64,000 nt of DNA from Sporothrix humicola (GCA_021396245.1 WNYE01000001.1:1178001-1242000), one strand, 5' to 3'; shown: positions 11,145 to 24,822, counted from the first letter of the stretch. Numbers and translations are program-made. Notes: generated from the sequence alone by a model not told the origin.

Positions 11145-13938
11145 CCACGATGCAACTAAACCAGCACGCTCCAGCACATTTACGTTCTTCGATGACACAC
11201 GCTGCAGTTTTTTCTTTTCATTTTTGGTTCTCTTTCTCCTTTTCGACGGCACCACTTACACACCATTTTTATCCTGTACTTTTTACCTGGCATTTTTTGG
11301 GGATTTTATTCTTTCTCATATTCGATTCTCATTTTCACTTTCTCACATACCACAATGTTTCCATTTCTACGCTTTTCACATCCTCGGGTCTCCTTTGTGA
11401 GACATTTCCTCTTTTTCCTATTTTTCGTCCAGTAACGGGATTGGCCGTTACGATTTGTACGACGGGTGACTACTTTTTGACAACGAGGGGATGTGCAACA
11501 ATGACTGGGGACCGGGGGTTGGTGGCGGCAGGAGCTGATCGGAACACAAATGTGTCTTTTTCCCCCGCGCTCTGCACTTGCATTTTTTTTCTTTCTTCTC
11601 TTTTTTCATCATTTTCTATTTTTATTTCATTTTCATATCCTGGGTTTATAGAATTAGGGAGGGGCATCATGTATAACTACCACATACCAGCTGTCATGTA
11701 TAACGCTATGGGAAGGAAGGAGAACGCTGAAGAAGAAGAGATATACCACATCATGTACATATTCCTCCGCGGGGATGTCAACCATTGCCCGCTGACAAGG
11801 GAATTCTTTTTGTTTTTTACTGTTACTATACCTTTTGTCCACCACACTATTGTATTGTTTTTTTATATCATGTATTCGGAGGACTTCACCTGGGAAATAG
11901 GTCGAGGTATACCACACACACCATTTTTAGATAAGAGGAGGAACACATCGGAAGAGAGAACACGGGGCCTTCAATGGTCGCACTCTCTTCACAAAGGGGC
12001 AAAAAAGAGACAGCAAGGTTTATACGGATACCCCCTCACACCATTTCAGTTTTGGTTTCACTTTTCACTTTTCATTTTTTATTTCATTTTCGATTTCGTG
12101 CAACTACGAAGAGTCATTTTGATATCGGCACAATTTTTCAACACATATTTTGTCCCGTTCTGTTTGCTGTGTCTCTCTTTGTGGGTTTTCATTTTCCTTT
12201 TACTCCATAGACTCAAAGGCACCTTTTTCTAAGGACGCCCTCATCGGCTTGCCATTATCATCAAAACTCAAAATACAAAAAATCCAAGCATCAACTGAGA
12301 TGTCTCCTCGAGAAAAGAAAATTCTAAATTAACACCAATTCGTCACAGCCCGTTGTTTTTGAGCCGCAATGCAGAGCCTCGTGACTTGTGACTTGTTTAT
12401 GCATCTCCAATCCTCTCTATGTACGGCTCTGTACACCCCCTCTCCTGCATCTAGGCAGCAGCTGGCCCACTCCACCTTGATATCTGGTATTCGGCGTCAA
12501 CCTTTTTTCATCAAAAGATCCCTTGCCGTTTTCAACAGAAAATAAGTTGTGACAATGGATCATATTGTCTCGGCATACCACATTGGGCTCCTTCAGGATC
12601 ATTGAGTTTTGGTTTTCAAAACTCGAAATTCTGAGATCTCCCGCCGGAGCCTGTGCTTTCCCGTCTCCTTGACGTATTATTTACTTTTCTGACCAGCTGG
12701 CCAGTCGTTTGACAGCATGGGTTATGTGAGGATGCCGGACTAGTTCGTGCGATCGAGTCCGACATTTGGTGGCGGCAATGGGATCTGGGTCGAGCCAAAA
12801 AGGCGGATGACTGTCACCCTTGGCCCCCATCTCTCCCTCCCGACTCCGGACTCCACCTCGCCGCGTCATGACTTCACATGTTGTCTCTGACGCGAAAAGA
12901 AAGCGCGTCGTGTCATATTGACTGCATGAGGCGTGGGATTGTCATGTCACTGTCTCATCACAGAGTCGTTTATTGGCCATCATTACAAGATTCTGGACAA
13001 AAAGGTGTGGCCGTGAAGCGGTCGACCATACACTGGCCAAATCGGCCCTGATCCTTCTTTGATTTTCACACCCTCTGGGGTAAAAGGAGCAGGAACATCA
13101 AGATTCTGAGTCGATGAGGGGGAGCGGGTGAATATTGTCAGTCCCGACTTCGGCGAGATGTAAAATATGAATGCCTGCTTGGCCAGTGGTGGTTGACTGA
13201 TGGATGAATGGATGACTTGATGACAGGTACGATCTACAAGAGGTGGTGGCACATCTGGTTCTCACCTTCCCGTCCCATCCTTCTCTGAGATAGCGAGGCG
13301 CATCCTATCGAATTAGGTTGGTCAATCATTGACCAAGAAAATGTAGAGGGAAGTTATACGAGTGGATATTCCAGACTTCACCACCACTTCACCACATTCT
13401 ATTCACTATTATTTCATGGACATATCTTCACGCAAATGCAGGCAAGAAAAGTGAATACAAATAATCTCTGTTGCGCGTAATGGGGAATCTAACATTGACT
13501 TTGCTAAGCAAAAAAGGAATAAAATATGACACTTTTCTATCCGTGTTGACCCGAACAGTCCTGCACTATGTCTGTAACTTTTGGGAGGCGTTTTCCTGTA
13601 GGCCTCCATGTCCAATCGCCGCGCCCAAGCCAAAAAAATAAAGACTAAACAATCCGTATAGGTATAAGAAGAAAGAAAGTAAGAAAGCAAAGAGCCGAAA
13701 CGACCAGACGCCAGCCAAAAAAAGAAGGAAATATATATAAAAAAACAGCCCCCGAAAAGCAGTCGTCAGTAGACATAATACATAAGAAGAACGAACAAAT
13801 AGAGAGTAATGTAACACAAAAAGGCTTGAAAGCAAGGGCGTAAAAGAAAAGGCGTGATACACTGTAGGGGAATAAAGAGAAAAGGAGAGCAAGAAGATAC
13901 AGCCACCATGGTCACGTATATGGCCACGCCTGCGTCCT
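11145..13938. other. Convergent intergenic region, T-rich then mixed
   Basis: 3' flank of the coiled-coil gene followed by the 3' flank of the minus-strand tbf1 gene. The first 1.1 kb is very T-rich on the plus strand. The stretch 13,440-13,900 is A-rich on the plus strand (T-rich on tbf1's strand), as expected for its 3' UTR. An open frame at 11141-12232 has no recognisable domain and is treated as compositional. No RNA gene is seen. Confidence 0.5.
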
Positions 13939-16900
13939 CTAGTTCTGGGGAGACGCTAAGAGTCGACGCAAGACAGACTCTTCCGAGGCTTCGTCTTGCT
14001 GTTCTTGCTTGAGCTGTTGCTGTTGCTGCTGCTGCTGCTGCTGTTGGGAGATGGGAGGAGGTGCCGGTTTGGCGGGAGGAGGCGTAGGGACGGCAGCAGG
14101 TGTAGGAGTAGGTGCCACAACAGCAGGAGCGGGTGTGGAGTTGGAGGTGGAGGTAGCAATAGTGGCAACAGACACAGGGGCAGGAGACGGCTTGTTGGCA
14201 GATGTGTTTGCAACACCGTTGGCTGGCGTGGTCGTGGCAGCGGCAGGCGCGGCAGCAGCAGGATTAGTAGCACTGACATGCTGCTGGAGCATCCACAGGC
14301 GATCCTCGGGTTGTTGGGGAGTAGCAGCAGCTGGAACCGTAGCCGGGGCCGTAGTTGTCGGGGTGGCTACTTTGGCCGGTGCAGCTGCTGGAGCAGTAGT
14401 AACCGGTGCCGCCGCCGCCGCCGTTGTTACAGGTGCCTTTGCAGGAATGGCCGCAGGCGCAGAGGCTGCAGTAGTAGTCGGTGCTGTCGTCGCGGGTGCA
14501 GCAGCTGCAGCTGGAGCCTGCGCTGGAGCTTTGTTCTGCAGTTGGGGTGTCGCAGGAGCAGATCCTGCAACCGTTGAAGGAGACGCGATGGAGCGAGCTG
14601 TTTGGGCTGGCGAGTTCTGTCCAGTAGCTGTAGTCGCTGGCTGGGTTGGTCTGGCAGCAGTTTGGGCAGACGACTGGGGCGGCAGGCTGCGGATCGGCGA
14701 CGGCGAAGACTGCGTGGGCCGCTGCTGAGGAGCGGGCGACCGGCTAGGGCTAGTAGACGCACCACGGTTGGCAGCCAGACGTTGCGCAGCCGTCAGCATT
14801 GTCAACGTCGGCCGTGCTGCAAAGGCAGCGTTGCTTATGGCCGCGTTGTTGATGGCGTTGTTGATGGCTGCCGTCATGCCGGCCGTGAGATCGGCGGTCG
14901 CGGACCTGATCGAGGCTGATGTGGTCAGCGGCAGCGAGGATACACCGAGGCGGCCGCCCGATGCCAAAAGTGGCCGCACAAATGAGGACGCCGCCGACCC
15001 GTTGGCCTGTTGGTTCGCCAGGGCTTGTGCCGTCGCCGAGTAGCCGCCCTGGGAAGCAGCGAGAGCAATGTCTGCGGCGGTCACAGGAGTCCGCTTGGGC
15101 ACAGTGCTTCCAGCAGTACCGGTGCCTGCACCGGCTGTGCCAGTAGTTGCGCCCGTGGTCGTTCCTGCGGCCGTTGTAGCCGGACTCCGTGGAAGTTGCG
15201 CCTGCTGTTTGGCCTGCTGGGCTTGTTGCTGCTGTTGTAATTGCCGTTGCTGTTGGATTTGCTGCAGTTGCTTCTGGACAGCAGGCGACAGCTGCGTTGC
15301 ACTGGCAATGCGAGCCGGCAAGTTGCTCAGGGGTTGGATGGGAGCAATATTCTGCACGGCCGATGGTGTGTTAACTCGCGGAGCACTGCCTGCTACGCCA
15401 GCGCCGTTCGGTGCACTGTTGGGCGCAAGCGGTGCAACCGGACGGGGGGCTCCATTGACAGGCACGTTGCCGTTCGGGGCGCTATTGTGTGCGGCATTGT
15501 GAGCAGTAGCAGGTGCAACAGTGGCAGGGGCCTTGGCCGGGCTGGCGGTAGCCGGCGACGAGACCTGGGCCTGGGCCAGGGCCTGGGGTTGAGACTGAGT
15601 CTGAGCCTGCCCCGTACCCTGCTGGACCTTGTTATCCTGGAGACCGCCGGCGAGTGTCATGATACCCTGCACCCGTGCCTGTTCCTCTTTGTTGGTGGCC
15701 CGCGCGCGTTCCTCGGCCTCCTTCCGCGCTGCCTGGCTTGGCGCCCGTGTCTTAAGCTCGCCAGTCACGCACTTGAGATAGTACGGCATCTCTGTGTTGG
15801 CCTTGAGGAAGAACAGCTTGAGGTTGCGAGCCTTGTCCTTGAGCTGCACCTGGCTGCGGTCCTTGAGGATGTCCGAAATTGTTCCGTTGGCGCCAAACAG
15901 CTGCAGGATCTGTGACCAGTGCGGTCCCTTGACCATGTCGAGGCCGGCCATGAGCGCCTGCTCCTCGTCAGGGGACCACGGCCGGCGAGTGCTGTGCAGA
16001 CCTTCACGGCGCTGGTGGCCCTGCGTCTTGGACGCGGCGGCTTGGCGGGCTTGCTGATAGAGAATGGCGCTCGGCGATGACTGATTCGGCGGGAGGGATC
16101 CGTTGCCGCCGTTCATTGTGTTGACATGCTGTTGCTGCGGCTGGGGAGGTGGCGGAGGAGCTGTTGGAGGCACTTGCTGGTAGGGATACGCGGGTGTACG
16201 GTTGTACATGGCCAGGTTGTTGGCAAACGTGTTTTGCATGCTAGACAGGGCAGCTGCGTGGTGTTAGTTGGGTCGACCTTGACGCAATAAAATATACCGT
16301 TGAACAAAGAAAACCTACCATTTGCTTGTGCGACGACGGGAGACTGCGTCTGCTGAGGGTTGTACGCTGGCGTTGGAGCAAGAGCCGGCGCTGGGGTCTG
16401 CGACTGCTGCGCGTTCTGGGCATCCTGGCCGAGCTTGTCCTGAATCAGCTTTGTCAGGCCAGTCAGATCCATCTTGCTCTCGGCCGGTGCAGAAGCTACA
16501 GCTGTCGGCCCGGTCGCCGTCGTTCCTGTCGTATGCGCGCGAACAGACGGTGTTGCAAGCAGGCTCGATGTTATTGTCGAGGATGGCGCTGCCGGGGCCG
16601 TGGTATGTGCCACCTGCGGTGATTGAGATTGCGATTGCGACGTCATCCGTGCTTCGGACTGTTGAACGGCATTCTGGATCAACCTGCTCACGTCCGTAGC
16701 CGTCGGCAATGCCTCCAGGACTGGCCGGCTACTGACAGCGCCGTTCGGAGCAGAGTCGATCACCACGGGCGCAGTACCGCTGGCAGGCTGCTGTGACGGC
16801 TGTGCCGGTGCCGCTGCCACTGCTGCTGCGAGACCGCCTGATGACGCCATCGCAGCCGACAGCATCGAGGCAATGCTGTCACCCATGGCAGCATAGTCTG

Positions 16901-19192
16901 TACCGTTGGTGGCGTCAGGCATGGCTTGCTCGGCATCTTCCATCGCAATGTCAGACTCGTCACCGTTGCCGTCGTCGTCACCGGGAATCTCAATGCCATG
17001 CAGCTCCGCATAGCGCAGGACAACGTCGATATTCGCCCTCAGGTAGGCACTAAGTTCGTCCCGGAAGCCATCGAGTGTATACCGTTCCTGCAGTTGACCT
17101 GCAATCTGTTAGCGGCTTATCGACAATGACCTTGTAGTAGGGGTCTGCATGCACTCACGTCTTGATTCGTTAGTCTTGGCCGCCTCAAGCAGTCGCTCTT
17201 TGGCGACCATCATATCCCCCATGAATTCCTTCTCATACTCTGTAAGAGGCGTGTCGGGGTGCATATTCTCTAACTGCTCTTGTAAATTGTTCGGGAACAG
17301 GCGTTCCAGGAACTTGCTCCGCTTTGCGTCGTCGGGCAACTTGACCAGCTCGGCGGCCAGTGTGCGGTGCTTGAGACTGAGAAAGAGCATGGCCAGATCC
17401 TTGCTGAGGGCGTCGGCTTCGGGCAGGAACGTTGACAGAAAGTAGTCGTGCGCTTCAACCAAAGAGATGTCCTCATCTTCGAAGATGCTCGAAGATATCG
17501 TGGCCATGTTCGCCATGAGGATCGTCTCCTGGTCGTCAGGCTCCTTGATATCCAAGTCATCCACATTCAGGATCGCAGTTGTCTCTGAGAAGAGCTTCCG
17601 TGTGCTAAGGAAAGCCCCGCGCAGCGCCTTATAAACGCGTCGTAGCTCTGTCTCGGTTGCCTCACCATCTGTGTCAGATTTCGGACCCAGGCCAGGGTTC
17701 TCGCTCAGCGCATACAAGAGTAGCACAGCCTATATATGTGTTAGGAGGTTGGTGACGACGGTGTGTAAAGATAAAAGCAGGGATCAAGACTTACATAGCT
17801 GCCAAGTAACGGCAGACCCATTGATCGGCTGATATACGTCGGGTTTTGTGCGAAGCGCATCTTCTTTCCAAAGCTGCTTGAGTAGCCCCCAGGCGATGCA
17901 ACGTCTTTTCTTGGCCCTGTCGCATCTTTCGCTGGGCTCGGCACGGCTGGCGTCCTCCATACTGTCTGTGGCGATGCGATTGGCGCTGCCGGTGGAGGAG
18001 GAGGCGGTGGAGATGTGATGGCGGCGGAGGCGGTAGGGAGGGAGGGTGTCGAGGGAGCGGGAGTCGGTGTGAGCGAGATCGGGGCTTGCGACGTGGCCGG
18101 GGCAGCTGGCGCAGGTACAGCGGGCGTAACGGCCGCAACCGATGCTGTAGGAGTAGGAAGCAAAGTAGGTGCAGGCGCCGCGGGGGTAGAAGAGATAGCA
18201 GCTGCCGGTGCCGGAGGTGGTGGAAGAGTTGAAAGGCCTGTGTTCATTGAACCGAGTGCAGACTTGAGCATCGCCTCAAGGTCCATCATCGGCGGTGCAA
18301 CCTCTGCCGCTGTAGGCTCTGGCTCTACTGGTGCTTCCGCAGCAGGCTCCACCTTGGCCCTCTTCGCGTCGTTGCCCTGCGCGGCGTCATCGCCATCGGT
18401 GTCGTCCGTTCGTGGCCGCTTGAAAGCATTCTGTAAGGATTCCAGCAGACCAGTGCCAAGTGCTGCCGTTACCGCAGAAAAGCTGTCGTTGGTAGGCTCG
18501 CTCTTGATGTTTGGTGGCAGTAACGGCACTGGTTCCGGTACGGAAGGTGCTGTCGATGCAGTCGATGCAGTCGGCGCAGTCGGTGCTGGAACGGAAGGCG
18601 CGGTAGGCGCAGAGGCCGTAGAGACAGCAGGTGCGGCGGGGACTGAAGTGGTAGGTGCGACTGGTGTCGGGGTGGAAACTGCGATTGGCGCCGGGGTGGA
18701 AGGTGCGGAAGGTGCGGGAGGTGTGGAAGAAACGGCAGGCGCGACCGGCGCGGGTGAAGCAATTGGTGCGGGTGGTGATGTTGACACAGCTGGCGCATTT
18801 GTAATGACCGACGCTGCTGCTGGGGCTGGTGTGGTTGATGCTGGCTCGACTGATGCAACTGATGGTGACGACACAGCTGCTACTGACGGTGTCGCTGGTT
18901 GTGATGGCACCGGTTGTGATGGTGGCTCCGATGGTTCTGTTGTTTTCGCCAGTTGTGATGCATCGCTTACGGCATTGGTTGTGATAGCATCGGCTATTGT
19001 CTTAGCTATGGCCGTGGCATTAGTGTCCACTGTCGATTCGGCATCGACGGCAGAAGGTGTAGTCTCGGAGGTCGGCGCCGGAGCCGGCTCGGAGGGCTGA
19101 GGCTGGGGTATTGTCTCGACGACCTCGACGGACGCGATTGGCTGTGCAGCCTCGGGGGCGGCAGCTGTGCTGCCGCCGCAAGGTTCCGTCAT
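13939..19192 (-). CDS. tbf1: TRF/Myb telobox DNA-binding protein (Tbf1 family)
   Basis: Four exons: 19192-17795, 17729-17159, 17098-16319 and 16253-13939, with introns of 65, 60 and 65 bp. All joins keep frame and give 1,687 residues. Exon 1 (1-466) is Pro/Ala/Thr-rich with a KRAKVEPA nuclear-signal-like stretch. Exon 2 and the start of exon 3 (about 465-690) form an all-helical TRF homology/dimerisation domain (AVLLLYALSENPGL to LRYAELHGIEIP). Residues about 1003-1065 are a Myb/SANT repeat (RRPWSPDEEQALMAGLDMVK) with the telobox core VQLKDKARNLK at about 1052-1062. The rest is Ala/Pro/Gln low complexity with a Q11 run. Family members bind TTAGGG-type repeats at telomeres and promoters as dimers, in the nucleus. 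The start at 19192 is the first ATG of a clean N-terminus; an in-frame ATG at 19327 is possible. Yeast Tbf1 is about a third of this length. Confidence 0.85.
14012..14047 (-). repeat. CAG/CTG trinucleotide run encoding polyglutamine
   Basis: A run of CTG/TTG triplets on the plus strand encodes eleven consecutive glutamines near the C-terminus of the Tbf1 homologue (SQQQQQQ...LKQEQQ). It is mostly pure CTG in the middle, so it should be length-variable between strains. Confidence 0.85.
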
Positions 19193-22100
19193 GCGGGCGA
19201 GCACCTCAGGTGCTATTATTGGATGGCAATGGAGAAAGAGGGGGTGAATCAGAGGGTATCTAAAAAGGCGGAAAGATGGATGTGGAGACGAAGATCTTGC
19301 GACAAGAAGCAAGACCTTTTGCGCCAACCGCGATATTGGGATGAGATATTGGGGCAGGCAGCTTGCAACGCCGAGTGCGGGTAGAAGAAGATTCAGGGGC
19401 GTCGATGGAGGTAGATGAAAAGGGTGAGGATGGATAGGGCGGCTGCTGCAGTCGTTGACAATGTCGTCGTCGGTCGTTGCGATAACGAATGCAGGAACGA
19501 GGTTGGACGACGAGCGGCAGAAAAAGTAGAAGGCGCCCGGATAATTAAAATTTGAAGGTTTTTCCGGGGTTAATCCGGATAGCTGCCCTTATTTCTTGCC
19601 CCAGCGTCTCCCCGCCTTTTGATACACATCAAGACTCGAGATGACTGAAAACGACGTAATGGCAACGCGATCAGGCCAAAAATACCCCATACCCCAGATC
19701 ATGGATGACTTTCTGTCGCTTTGTGATGGGCACTAGAAGAGATGGCTTTCCATAACCATATTCGTCTTGAAAAGTCTTCAATGTATACGGCAAATGTCTA
19801 AATGAGTGGCAGCACCTTTATCATCGGTACTTGCAAACTGGTCGCATTAGGATCGCTAGACTGAGCTGGTTACATCGGACGGTCTTTTACGTATCATACT
19901 CAATTAATACAGATGGTTTTGAACTTAATATCAATCTTTCCCTGGCCAATTCATGGTTGCACTTGGGTTGTTTGCTGGGCTGTTCTGATCTCTCCAAAGT
20001 ACCGAATCTTCAATTGTGGCCGTGCAGTTCAGCCACACTGTGGACTGGGTGTTAGTGCACAGTGCCTATAATCCAACACTGTGTTTACACACGGCTCAAT
20101 ACACCCCCTCGAATCACTTCACTTCTCCGCAACGAATCTTTGCCTTGACTTCCTAAAAGAGAAAGTTTGCTCGAGTGAGGTCTTGAAGCGGATGCGGAAG
20201 TACTCCGTAGTCCAAAAGTCCAAAAGCCATGATGTCGACGATGCGCAAGTACGAATAGATTCGTACGCAGGCTGTGGCCTGGTTGCACATCATTGCCTCG
20301 AAGATACGAAACCGAGTTTCCTCCGCTGTGCGGCAGCGTACAAAGACGATTAAATCTACTTCAAATCTTCGTTCTTTGATATAAAAAAGTGAAGGGATTT
20401 GAAAGCAATTGTTAGGTTGCGGATGATGGTCTCGAAAGAAAGAACAAATAACCGAAGTAGTTGGGGCAAGCTTGAGACGGCCAGACAGCCAAGCAACCAA
20501 ACTACCAAATAGCCTCACGACTCGCCACCGGTGCCCCGGATTCTCCAAATTAATGGGGACGCCCTGGCGGCCGTGCAACGACGATCCCAGGGAGCTGGAG
20601 ACCTGGGATTGGAGACAAGGCAAAAAGATGGAGGCGTGAGAGGGCCAGAGCCGCGGGCTGGAGAAAGGAGAAAGCAAAACAAACGAGACAAAGTGGCCGG
20701 GCTATGTTTTCTCCTCACAGGTCAATGGTGAATTATTAATGGCGGCCCGCACGAGGTGGAAAAACGCACAGATGCCCCTCGAAAAGAAGGAGAAAAAGTA
20801 CCCAGGAAAGAAAGTAGAAAGTAAGAAAAAAGAAAAATGCAGGTTGGGGGAGCACTGCACAGCCGAAAGTGTTGCTGTTGATATCTGTCTTGACTTTGGA
20901 AATTTAGCTGTATGTATGTATGTCTCGGCTTTGCGGGGCTTCCGCACTCGCGCCAAAAACCAAACAAACACCACCCCAAAGTTGATAAAAAAGAGACGGA
21001 CTGCCGGAACCGATTTCTGTATTAGACTCGCACTATTGTGTAGAAATTGTGTGTGAATACACCGTAAAGATACTTAGTTTTAGATTCTTAGGCCATGTTC
21101 GAAGTCACTTTTTAGAATCCTTCGCCTTTGCGCCAGGCATTGCTTTCAGCCACTCAACTTACACGGAGCGGGGGAAGGATGCCACCTACCCCATACACAC
21201 TACAACTGCGACTGGACAATGGGAGAGGTGGCTCGAGTGGCAGGACAGAGTCCGGGGAATGATCTGGCGTTTCTGGCACGATTGGGACTAAAACTGGGAC
21301 CACATCTGCGGAAAGGCAGAGGTTCGTGCTGACAGTTGAGAAACGAGGCGGCCCACTGCGCTTCCATCTCCTGTTCTCCATTTTCGTCCCCAAATATCAA
21401 ACTTTTGCATTGGACTATCTCCTTCCGGTCAGACGGGATAGACTTATGTGGTCTTTATCTCACCCGCAGTAGATATTGCATTTCTCAGATACCACATCGG
21501 CCTTGTGGGATGAAGCTGGGGTAAGCAGTCGGATCGTGGACCATGGGACGCGTATGATATCTGACGACAAACCAAATTGGAGGACGAGGGCACTATACAG
21601 ATGATGGCAAAAAGCACCGCCCAAAGAAAAGAGCTATAAACGGCACTCCAACTCGCTGACATCCCCGCATCACATCGAGGTGCATCATGAAAGAACGGCC
21701 GGGGAGCCAGGCCCAGGCCGAAACTCGTCGGCTAGGTACCTGGAAAGGACCAGGCGAGGGGTGATCCCCGGATGCGTGAGCTGCCGGCGCTGGCATCTGG
21801 AGAAAGAAAGCCAATTTTTGGAGTAACCAGGCGGGTCGTGATATAAAACAAGCCAGGTGTCCAGTCAGGTCTCTGGGATGGAGAATGAAATATTCCAGGG
21901 AGTGGTTCGAGTGGATAGAACGGTCAGAATGGGGTATCAAGATCACGATGCGCAATGCAAGTCGCACTTGGTGTCAGAAATCACCTCTTCGGACAGAACA
22001 TGTCAGGGACATTGGGCGTGGATATGGATATGGACATGGACTTTAACATGGGCGGCGCCGCGTTGGCGTCAGTCCCAGTCCAAATTTCCCGCTTTTTTTG

Positions 22101-24822
22101 CTATTTTCGGTGACAAGGAACAGTGCAAGTCCGCCAAAGTTCGGGGCTCCGGAGACAAATTGGACTGTGGGCGGGAAAGGGCTGGCAAGTGGTGTTTCTC
22201 CTCGTTGTTTGACGCGCTTGTATTGGCTGTTAGTTAAGAGATGGATTCGCATCTGATAGTCGTTGGCGTTAAGCTTGTGCGTTTCTTTGCCTTTTCTCAT
22301 CCCTCCTTTTTTTTTTTTTTGCAAATAAAAGGATCTACGCGGCCAAAGTGAAAACTCCGTCCCCCATCTCCAAAGGGAAGGATGTGGCCATGCAGATATC
22401 ATAAATCGCAACCGCGGTCTATGTCGGTATTACTCGTTAAAAGATACATTGTCTCACAGCGCATTTCAGTCACTCTCTCGCGTACTTGACCGAATGCACC
22501 CTGGCACTGTGGAAGTGCTTGGGCCGTGCATGCCTATCGTCGTATGCCGATGGGATGGTGTTGGAAACTTTTGAGGGGAAGGCACAAATGGGGGAAGGAG
22601 AGACACGCACAGCGGGGTGGAGAGGAGACAAAATGGGGAAGGGAGCAACAGAGGGGTTCATTCTGGAAAAGAAGTGGTGGGAAGACATCGATGTTGGTCG
22701 TCACTTCCTGTCCTTTTCTGAAGAACCAAGTGCCAACCTCACCAAAGTTCCCTGTGCAGTTTGGCTGGAAATGGCACGGGAAGGTGAAAGACGATGGCAG
22801 GTGCTAGCCCCTGTTTAGGCAAGCGCAGCATGTCGAGACGAAAAAAAGAAAGGCTCTCCCTGTTTTATTTATTTATTTAGCGATTTATTTTTATTCGCTT
22901 TTTGGCAGCGTGCCTTGCTGTGGGGGAGGGGTTTCGCGCCATTGCGACTGACGCAACTCTCCACCCCTCTCTCAAGTACTTTTCTCTGGGGCCTAGGGGG
23001 GTGTGGGCATCCTTCGCACCTTCTAGGCCGTTGATGTCGGAGCCGCTCTGCAGTCGCCACCTATTGTCCCGAGGGTCCCAAGATACTACTACAAGAATAT
23101 CCGTACGCAAGGACACCCAAGCACACAAAAGGCAGGAGCGCCCGGCCAGCCAGCAACGCCCAGTAACACTCACAATGACACACGATGCACGCGATGATAC
23201 ACGGTGCGACATGGGACGGCCGCCGTTAGCCACAAGATGGGCACGAGAACACGAGAAACACGGCCAGGCATTGTAAATACGCATCGTGCATTCCACCAGT
23301 GCTACTTTCGCTGGAATATATGGGATTCCGGTGGGTGGAATCGGAACAGGAACGATCTCGAGTCCGAGTCGAATCTTGTGATGCCTCAATCTGGCATAAA
23401 AAGTAATCAAGGCCGGCGATCGTCTCCTGGCCTACTAGGGCGGTCAGTCAGGTGGTCAATTTACTTTCCAGGGCGACGCTGTGCGTTGTGTTTTGCGTTG
23501 TTGCTCTGTCCTGGTCGCAGCGCAATACCAGAGGCTGCGGATAGGATGCCAACCCCTTTCTGGGGCCGAGCTAACCAGTTTGCTGCGGAGCCGTTAACGT
23601 GCTGGCCCCGTAGACCGGACGGGCACCGTTCTAGGGGATAAGCAGCGTGGCCAGCAATGCAAACGCCGCAGAACCACTCTTTCCTGTTCTTTCCCAAATT
23701 CCCACTGAAACGGCAGGGCCAATAATGGGGGCGAGGGGCAATCGAGGAAAAAGGACAGTAACGAGTGAGGGGGAAACCAATTAACCAGCACACAGTCGCA
23801 CCTTCCCAGTGGCCGACAGATAGCTCCAGGCCAGGAAACAAGGGATCTACAGAGTGCGGGGAGCAACTGGCCAGGACGGAAATGGAAAAAAGGGCATGCT
23901 GAAGGCGGAAAGGAAACACCCAACAGCAACGGCGAGGGGAAGACTGTCGGTAGTCGCAGCCAAAATCATGAAGCCGCCAGGTGGAGAAGGCCTGTCTTTC
24001 ATGAACAGGCTCGAGAGGCAAGAGGGCAGAAAACGGGCCTTCTACTGCGCTGCTAGATATCTATTACGTCGATTAAAAATCAGGTCGCAACATTGCCTCC
24101 AGGGCGGTCTAGTTTACTATGCTGTAAGTTGCTGCGAGGAAGGTGCTGGCAACAGTCTGTGACGACAGGTGGAAGGCGCTATGGGGGCAGTTGGAGGCGA
24201 AAGCCAATCGTACCTGCCGCTACCGCTGGAGTTCTGCGCGCTTGGTGGCTGGCTTCTCTGCTCCTGCTCCCCATTACCCCGAGATGGCCGGAGAGGCAAT
24301 CCAGTCCCCGGTTTTCTGCGGCTTGCAAGCTCCAAGCTACGCGCGCGATGCCCCCGCTCCACGAGTAACATGGGGACGAGCTTCTGCGACTGCCGCATTC
24401 TGATGGGTTGCTCGCTGTCGCACTGTTGGACCCGTCGCCTTCCTCGTTCTGCGGCGCCCGCTTGGCACTGCTGCCCACACGCATCTTCTCGTTCCCTCTT
24501 TCCCTCTTTTTTTATTTTCCTTTTTTTTCCCTTTTTCCCTTTTGGGTATGTTTCGGTTCTCCGTCTTGCTTGGCCATTTCCATTTCCCCATTGCCCCTGG
24601 TTCCCCTCCCAAATCCGGCTTGCATCCATCGTATATAAACGTCTCGCCTCCTCCCCTTCGGCTCATTCCCAGAAACCCCTCTCGTTTCTCTCTCTCCATT
24701 CTCTTTCTTGTCTATTTCACTGTGCTTTCTCCTCATCTCAACCAGCCTTGTTTCTTCATACCCCTCCAAAAACAAACGATTCTTTTCTCAGATACCCCCT
24801 CTCTTACATTCACAACTTCACA
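19193..24822. other. 5.6-kb intergenic region between tbf1 and aldA
   Basis: Divergent promoter region with no supported gene. Next to tbf1 there is a 13-bp palindrome (GCACCT C AGGTGC, 19201-19213) 9-21 nt upstream of the chosen start. Elsewhere there are purine-rich patches (20.55-20.85 and 22.5-22.8 kb), a T15 run (22307-22321), repeated ATTTA (about 22866-22890), and a C/T-rich tract at 24.48-24.80 kb that is aldA's core promoter and leader. Frames such as 20153-20677 (minus) and 23461-24021 (minus) lack domain signatures, splice partners and codon bias. Confidence 0.5.
24632..24639 (+). promoter_or_regulatory. TATA box of aldA
   Basis: TATATAAA lies about 185 bp upstream of the aldA ATG and just downstream of a long C/T tract. 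TATA plus CT-rich leader is the usual arrangement of strongly expressed fungal genes, in keeping with the extreme codon bias of aldA. Confidence 0.6.

Noticed and set aside
18015..19100. 361-codon plus-strand frame and similar frames (14009-14728, 13996-14577) opposite tbf1
   Set aside because: They are the complements of Ala/Pro/Thr repeats in tbf1 and consist of Gly/Ala/Val or Arg/Cys repeats only.
19193..19327. N-terminal extension of tbf1 from an in-frame ATG at 19327
   Set aside because: The added 45 residues are Leu/Pro/His-rich leader-like sequence and a plausible leader acceptor (AATAG) lies just before the ATG at 19192; cDNA would settle it.
20153..20677. 174-codon minus frame between tbf1 and aldA
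   Set aside because: No family resemblance, ordinary base composition, no start context; isolated in a promoter region.
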